16,182 nucleotides of DNA, from contig USEV01000002.1 of NCBI GenBank assembly GCA_900553825.1, positions 1-16,182 of the forward strand. The letters run 5' to 3'. The DNA comes from an uncultured Eubacteriales bacterium. GTDB taxonomy: Bacteria > Bacillota > Clostridia > Christensenellales > CAG-917. The position numbers and the translations under genes were made by a program. Below, piece after piece: positions 12,310 to 16,182 of this stretch. Position 1 is the first letter of the stretch. Each line of letters starts with the position of its first letter. The notes beneath the pieces are model-generated. The model searched no databases, had not been told where the DNA came from, and worked only from the letters and a program-made list of their open reading frames with translations.

Positions 12310-12374
12310 GTAAACAAAATAACGCGGCTTGGGATAGAGCGGGGTTTGCTCTTCGTGCTGCTTAAGGAGGAATT
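12310..12374 (+). promoter_or_regulatory. Leader with nested hairpin before the SCP2-like gene
   Basis: AGAGC/GCTCT form a 5-bp stem with a 7-base loop, and GCGGC outside it can pair with GCTGC with one G-U, just before TAAGGAGG and the ATG. It could influence ribosome access, but nothing identifies a ligand. Speculative. Confidence 0.3.
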
Positions 12375-13169
12375 ATGGACAATGTCACAATGGCAAAGAT
12401 CAACCTGTTCGCCGTCTTGCGCAACATAGAAGATCTTTGCAAAATGGATCCCGTATCCAAGGATCTCATCAAGGACGCAAATCTCGGTGTGGAATTCAAT
12501 GTCCCCGAGGTGGGCTCTGCCGTGCTCACTTTCCGCAACGGAGAGTGCACTTTCACGAGAGGCAAGGGCAAATCCGCTCTCAAGCTTTACTTCACCTCTC
12601 CCGAGCACTTCAACAACCTCATCGCACCGCCCGTGAACCCCAAGACGGGCAAGCCCAAGATGGTCATCCCCATCTTCTACAATGTGTTCAAGGTCGGCTT
12701 CCTGCTCAACCAGTTCACAAAACTCGCGGAGAGGCTGAGCTACTATCTCCAGCCCGAACCCGACAAGAAGGAAGAGTTGCTCAAAGACCCCGCTTACTTT
12801 GAAACAAACACCATCCTCACCGCCTACACCGCGTTCTACGCCATGAGCGAAATCGCCAACAGCGACTTCGTCGGCAAGGCAATCGCGCGTCGTATGCCCG
12901 ACGGTGTCATCGCGTGCGAAGTCGGCGGCACCGACCTTGCGATGAACATCACGGTCAAGAACCACAAGTTCGTCACCAACAAAGGCAAGGTCAAGGAGCC
13001 TCGCGCGACCATGGTCTTCGGCGACCTCCAGTTCGCGCACGACCTTCTGAACGGCAAAACCTCCAGCTTCACCGGCATGGGCACCGGTCAGTTCCAGGTG
13101 AAAGGTTATGTCGAGATGCTCGAACAGATGGCGAAACTGCTCACGCAGGTCAGCATCTATCTCGCTTAA
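12375..13169 (+). CDS. SCP2-like lipid-binding protein
   Basis: A 264-residue cytoplasmic protein. The C-terminal part (about 178-262) has the sterol-carrier-protein-2 pattern: an acidic start, a strand followed by KNHKF, a strand ATMVFGDLQFAHDLLNGK, then GTGQFQVKGYVEMLEQMAKLL. A similar strand-turn-strand pattern at 38-83 (FNVPEVGSAVLTFRNGE, then ALKLYFTSPEHFNNLI) suggests two diverged SCP2-like units joined by a helical middle. Such domains bind lipids or other hydrophobic ligands in a tunnel. The start has TAAGGAGG upstream. It is 10 bases before an aminotransferase gene with its own GGAGG, and both share the promoter at 12275. A joint job on a lipid-like substrate is a reasonable inference but unproven. 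Confidence 0.7.
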   Translation: MDNVTMAKINLFAVLRNIEDLCKMDPVSKDLIKDANLGVEFNVPEVGSAVLTFRNGECTFTRGKGKSALKLYFTSPEHFNNLIAPPVNPKTGKPKMVIPIFYNVFKVGFLLNQFTKLAERLSYYLQPEPDKKEELLKDPAYFETNTILTAYTAFYAMSEIANSDFVGKAIARRMPDGVIACEVGGTDLAMNITVKNHKFVTNKGKVKEPRATMVFGDLQFAHDLLNGKTSSFTGMGTGQFQVKGYVEMLEQMAKLLTQVSIYLA

Positions 13170-13179
13170 GGAGGAGAAT

Positions 13180-14469
13180 ATGAATCTCAATTACGAACCC
13201 AAGAAGATATACGATGTCAGCAAAAGTCAGGAGATGTTCAAGCGCGCCCTCAAGGTCGTGCCCGCGGGCATCTACGGTCACCTCGGCCCCTCCGAAGGGT
13301 GCATGATCCCCGTCAGCTCCTATCCGCTTTTCATGTCCAAGGCGAAGGGCTCCTACTTCTGGGACATTGACGGCAACCGTTTCATCGACTATATGTGCGC
13401 CTACGGCCCCAACTTCCTCGGGTATAACGACCCCGATGTCGACGCCGCGGCAATCGAACAGCTCAAGAAGGGCAACTGCGCCACCCTCACTTCCGACCTC
13501 CTCGTCGAGTTCGCGGAAGAGATGGTCAACACCATCGCCATGGCGGACTGGGCATTCTTCGCCAAAAACGGCGGCGATGTCACTTCCTTCGCCACGATGA
13601 TCGCGCGTGCCTACACCAACCGCAAGAAGATAGTCCTCGTCAAAGGCTACTATCACGGCGTCGCTCCCTGGACCCAGAAGCTGGGCTATGCGGGCATCAC
13701 CGAAGAGGACATCGCAAACAACCTCTACATCGATTGGAACGCTCCCGACCAGTTTGAGAAGCTCACCAAGAAGTATCCCGGACAGATTGCGGCAATCATC
13801 GCCACGCCGTACTTTCATCCCACCTTCATCGACAACGAGCTTCCTCCCGAGGGCTACTGGCAGAAGATCCGCAAGATCTGCGACGAGAACGGCATCCTCC
13901 TCATCATCGACGATGTCCGCGCGGGCTTCAGAATCGACGAAAAGGGCAGTGACTATCACTACGGCATCAGGGCTGACCTCTCCTGCTTCTGCAAGGCAAT
14001 CGCAAACGGCTACAATGTGTCGGCAATCTGCGGCGCCGAAAAGCTCAAGAACGCCACTTCCGACATCATGTACACCGGCAGCTACTGGCTGTCCGCGGTG
14101 CCCTTCGCAGCCGGCATCGCCACCATCAGGAAGGCAAAGGCGATCAAGGCAGTCGAGGAGAACGCCAAGAAGGGCAAGGTGCTCACCGACGGGCTCCAGG
14201 AAGTCGCACGCGACAACGGCTTCGCCCTCAAGATAACGGGCGAACCCGCGATGTTCTACATGCGCCTGGAAAACGACTATCCCTCCACCATCCTGCACCA
14301 GGAATGGGTCGCGGAGTGCGTCAAGCGCGGCGTGTTCTTCACCTCGCACCACAACCACTTCATCAACGCGGCACTCACCAAGGAAGATATGCAGTACACC
14401 TGGGAAGTCGCGGACGAGGCATACAAGGTCGTCAAGCGCAACCATCCCGATGCGAACTATGTCAAATGA
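13180..14469 (+). CDS. Class III PLP aminotransferase, glutamate-1-semialdehyde aminomutase-like
   Basis: A 429-residue enzyme of the fold-type I, class III group closest to glutamate-1-semialdehyde 2,1-aminomutase. Seen: FWDIDGNRFIDYMCAYGP (60-77), a glycine turn KNGGDVTSFATMIARA (129-144) in place of the usual NSGTEA type, YYHG (157-160), the cofactor-binding Asp244 in IIDDVRAGFR, and Lys272 in CFCKAIANGY as the Schiff-base lysine. No other heme genes are nearby, so a role in tetrapyrrole synthesis is unlikely. The pairing with an SCP2-like protein suggests a different amino substrate. The start at 13180 has GGAGG nearby; the longer frame from 13108 lies inside the previous gene. It is the last gene of the operon, followed by a strong terminator. 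Confidence 0.85.
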   Translation: MNLNYEPKKIYDVSKSQEMFKRALKVVPAGIYGHLGPSEGCMIPVSSYPLFMSKAKGSYFWDIDGNRFIDYMCAYGPNFLGYNDPDVDAAAIEQLKKGNCATLTSDLLVEFAEEMVNTIAMADWAFFAKNGGDVTSFATMIARAYTNRKKIVLVKGYYHGVAPWTQKLGYAGITEEDIANNLYIDWNAPDQFEKLTKKYPGQIAAIIATPYFHPTFIDNELPPEGYWQKIRKICDENGILLIIDDVRAGFRIDEKGSDYHYGIRADLSCFCKAIANGYNVSAICGAEKLKNATSDIMYTGSYWLSAVPFAAGIATIRKAKAIKAVEENAKKGKVLTDGLQEVARDNGFALKITGEPAMFYMRLENDYPSTILHQEWVAECVKRGVFFTSHHNHFINAALTKEDMQYTWEVADEAYKVVKRNHPDANYVK

Positions 14470-14470
14470 G

Positions 14471-14517
14471 TTGCGGTAAAACCGCAAAGGGGACGGCGGA
14501 AAGCCGTCCCCTTTTTT
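14471..14517 (+). terminator. Tandem hairpins, terminator of the aminotransferase operon
   Basis: TTGCGGT/ACCGCAA with loop AAA (14471-14487) is followed at once by AAGGGGACGGC / GCCGTCCCCTT (14487-14513) and a T6 run. The second hairpin is a strong intrinsic terminator. Confidence 0.9.
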
Positions 14518-14538
14518 ATGCGTCCGCGCTTTACGCGC

Positions 14539-16044
14539 TCAAAGGCGCGCCCTGTCCTCGGTGAAGCCGTCGATGACCGAGCCCACATCCGCGCCCGCCG
14601 CGGAAAAGGCGGCCTTGAGCTCCTGCGGTCGGGCAATCCCGAATGCGTTGGCGGAGAAATAATTTCGGAGCGCCGCCTCCGTCTTTTCCTTTCCGCACAG
14701 GGAGAAGACGGTGTCGAAGAGCACAAGCCCCTTGCAATATGTCACCGCCACATATTCTCCCGTGGAGAGATAGGTGGAAAGGTGCCTGTTCATTCTCCCG
14801 TCAAAGCCCACGGCCTCGGGCATATTTGCGTACACGGCATAATATTCCGATGCGGAACGCACCGCCGCCGAGTATTCCTCTCTGTCGCCCGAGTTGAGGA
14901 AGTAGTATGCCGTGGTGAACTCCGTGAGTCCCTCGTCCAGCCAGGGGCAGAACAGCTGGTCGGAGCCCACAACGCCGAACCACCACTGGTGCGCCGTCTC
15001 GTGCACGACGGTGCGCTCGTGCTCCTCGCGGGAGGCAAGGTCGGGGTCGATCACGACGAATGCGCCGTATTCCATTCCCCCCGCTCCCACGGGTGCCTGT
15101 GCCATCGAGAAAGTGTCGTAAGGGTAGTCGCCGAAGGTGCGGGAGAAAAACGACAGCGCGTCCGCCGCAAGATTCAGGGTGTCGGCGGGGGCGTCGTCGT
15201 CGAGATAGCAGTAACGGAGCTCGACATCTCGTCCGCCGACGGTCACCGTGTCCGCGATTGAGGAAAAGTCCTCGGAGAGGCACATGGCGAAATCTCGCAC
15301 GCGCTCCGCGGTTATGCCGACGACCTTGCGCCCTCCATCGGTGCTTTCGGCAAAGCTCCCGGAGCACGCCACGGAAAAACTCTCGGGCAGGGTTGCGCGC
15401 ACCGCGTAACTTGCAATCTGCGAAAAGAACGGATCGCCCGCCGCGGTATATCCGTCCGTGCGCCAGGCTCCGTTTTCGTAGACGCAGAGCACGGGATAAA
15501 ACCCCGTGAGATTGACCGAGGATTCCGTCACGCCGAAGCGCGCGTCGCATTCGGGCAAAGTCACGACGGCGTCGATGCTCACCCTCGCCGACGCGCCGTT
15601 CTCCATGTCGCAGGGCACTTCGAGGACGGTGTCGCTTTCCCCGGTTATGACAAAATCCGCACTTTGACGGTCGATTTCGACACTCAAAACCTCGATTCCG
15701 CCAAAACTTTCCCCGTTGGGGAAGAACTCCTCTTTGCCTGCGGCAAAGTACGGCGGGGTTTCGGCTTGCTCCGAAAAGGCGTTCGGATAGAGGTGAAAAG
15801 CCAGGCTTTCCAAGGCGTCGCCCGTGCGGTTTTTCGTGATCACGGTCTCTTTCAGCGTCACGGTGCGTTCGCCGTCGTAGTCAAGGGTGATGTCGTAAAA
15901 GTCGCACTCCGCCTCGTATGCGGGCAGGGGAGAGTCGCACGCGACCAGCGCGGGTAAAACGAGGACGGCGGCAATGACGGCGAGCACCACTCCCGCCGCA
16001 AACCTCGCCGTCCTGAACTCGCCGCGGAAGTCCTCGCGCGTCAT
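14539..16044 (-). CDS. M1 family metallopeptidase, lipoprotein
   Basis: A 501-residue zinc aminopeptidase-like protein anchored outside the cell. The hydrophobic N-terminus (15-35) ends in the lipobox LVAC (Cys36), so it should be lipid-linked. The catalytic part has the exopeptidase motif as GGMEYG (322-327; GAMEN in classic members), HETAH (His348, Glu349, His352), and the third zinc ligand Glu371 in WLDEGLTEF, exactly 18 residues further. A tyrosine in TYCKG near residue 436 fits the transition-state Tyr. It is shorter than E. coli PepN-type enzymes because it lacks their long C-terminal domain. The changed exopeptidase motif leaves open whether it prefers free N-termini. The start ATG overlaps the stop of an upstream gene as ATGA, implying coupling. 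It converges on the aminotransferase operon. Confidence 0.9.
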   Translation of the reverse strand: MTREDFRGEFRTARFAAGVVLAVIAAVLVLPALVACDSPLPAYEAECDFYDITLDYDGERTVTLKETVITKNRTGDALESLAFHLYPNAFSEQAETPPYFAAGKEEFFPNGESFGGIEVLSVEIDRQSADFVITGESDTVLEVPCDMENGASARVSIDAVVTLPECDARFGVTESSVNLTGFYPVLCVYENGAWRTDGYTAAGDPFFSQIASYAVRATLPESFSVACSGSFAESTDGGRKVVGITAERVRDFAMCLSEDFSSIADTVTVGGRDVELRYCYLDDDAPADTLNLAADALSFFSRTFGDYPYDTFSMAQAPVGAGGMEYGAFVVIDPDLASREEHERTVVHETAHQWWFGVVGSDQLFCPWLDEGLTEFTTAYYFLNSGDREEYSAAVRSASEYYAVYANMPEAVGFDGRMNRHLSTYLSTGEYVAVTYCKGLVLFDTVFSLCGKEKTEAALRNYFSANAFGIARPQELKAAFSAAGADVGSVIDGFTEDRARL

Positions 16045-16182
16045 CTGGAGTTCAGCGTCAGCTCCATGAGCTTGCCGTGACGGCGCACCTTTTCGACGAG
16101 CTCCGTCGTCACCCTCTCGCCGCGCGCGGCGAGGGGCTCGCCCGTGTAGCTCGCTATGTCGTCCGTCACCACCCTCCCCAAC
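16041..16182 (-). CDS. C-terminal end of an unidentified gene (partial)
   Basis: The last 46 codons of a minus-strand gene whose beginning lies outside the window. Readable end: VVTDDIASYTGEPLAARGER, then VTTELVEKVRRHGKLM, then ELTLNSR and a stop. The pattern of a strand, a short turn, Ala-x-x-Gly, Val-Thr, then a helix ending HGKLMEL resembles short beta-barrel or PRC-like repeats that read GR-V-x-x-DI...A-x-x-G-x-x-VT. This is only a resemblance. The stop overlaps the metallopeptidase start by four bases, so they form one operon. Codon use matches the neighbours. Confidence 0.65.
   Translation of the reverse strand, partial: LGRVVTDDIASYTGEPLAARGERVTTELVEKVRRHGKLMELTLNSR

Noticed and set aside
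13150..14487. 445-residue minus-strand ORF opposite the aminotransferase
   Set aside because: Antisense shadow; the sense strand has all PLP-enzyme motifs and a ribosome binding site.

Overview
The window looks like chromosome from a fairly GC-rich member of the Bacillota (class Clostridia level). Placement near uncultivated gut Christensenellales-type lineages is inference only. The evidence is the mrnC-rlmB-sigH gene order, the rpsF-ssb-rpsR operon, strong GGAGG ribosome binding sites, and sigma-A type promoters that repeatedly have exactly 17-bp spacers. Long antisense ORFs are shadows caused by high GC and are left out.

Region 1-3320 is an accessory zone beside a complete tRNA-Ala(CGC) gene (minus strand, 3104-3179). 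Two copies of a hairpin-rich repeat (1-192 and 2911-3112, 183/192 identical over the shared part) lie in the same orientation. Each ends in a terminator plus the 3' end of the tRNA. A third tRNA-Ala 3' fragment with its own terminator sits at 2802-2877. Between the repeat copies lie an AT-rich stretch with an unrecognised gene (possibly HEPN-like) and a GH36-type alpha-galactosidase.

Region 3320-9600 is core housekeeping. It holds a two-zinc-ribbon acidic-tail protein in tandem with prolyl-tRNA synthetase, a convergent membrane-anchored ComEC-like metallo-beta-lactamase-fold protein, the coupled set mrnC-rlmB-sigH (23S rRNA processing and modification, plus an alternative sigma factor), and rpsF-ssb-rpsR. 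The MBL gene and mrnC are divergent, and both appear to be transcribed from the A of their start codons (leaderless).

Region 9600-16182 holds a secreted Cys-rich protein, a candidate small RNA of about 80 nt, a split transketolase (two subunits), an operon pairing an SCP2-like lipid-binding protein with a GSA-aminotransferase-like PLP enzyme, and a lipoprotein M1 metallopeptidase whose start overlaps the end of a partial upstream gene.

Two signals stand out. First, by eye the tetranucleotide ACGT is absent from the whole window except for seven occurrences, all inside the alpha-galactosidase gene. This suggests genome-wide avoidance of a restriction-type site and a recent foreign origin for that gene. 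Second, the tRNA-linked structured repeats look like a small mobile or structured-RNA element family that I cannot name.
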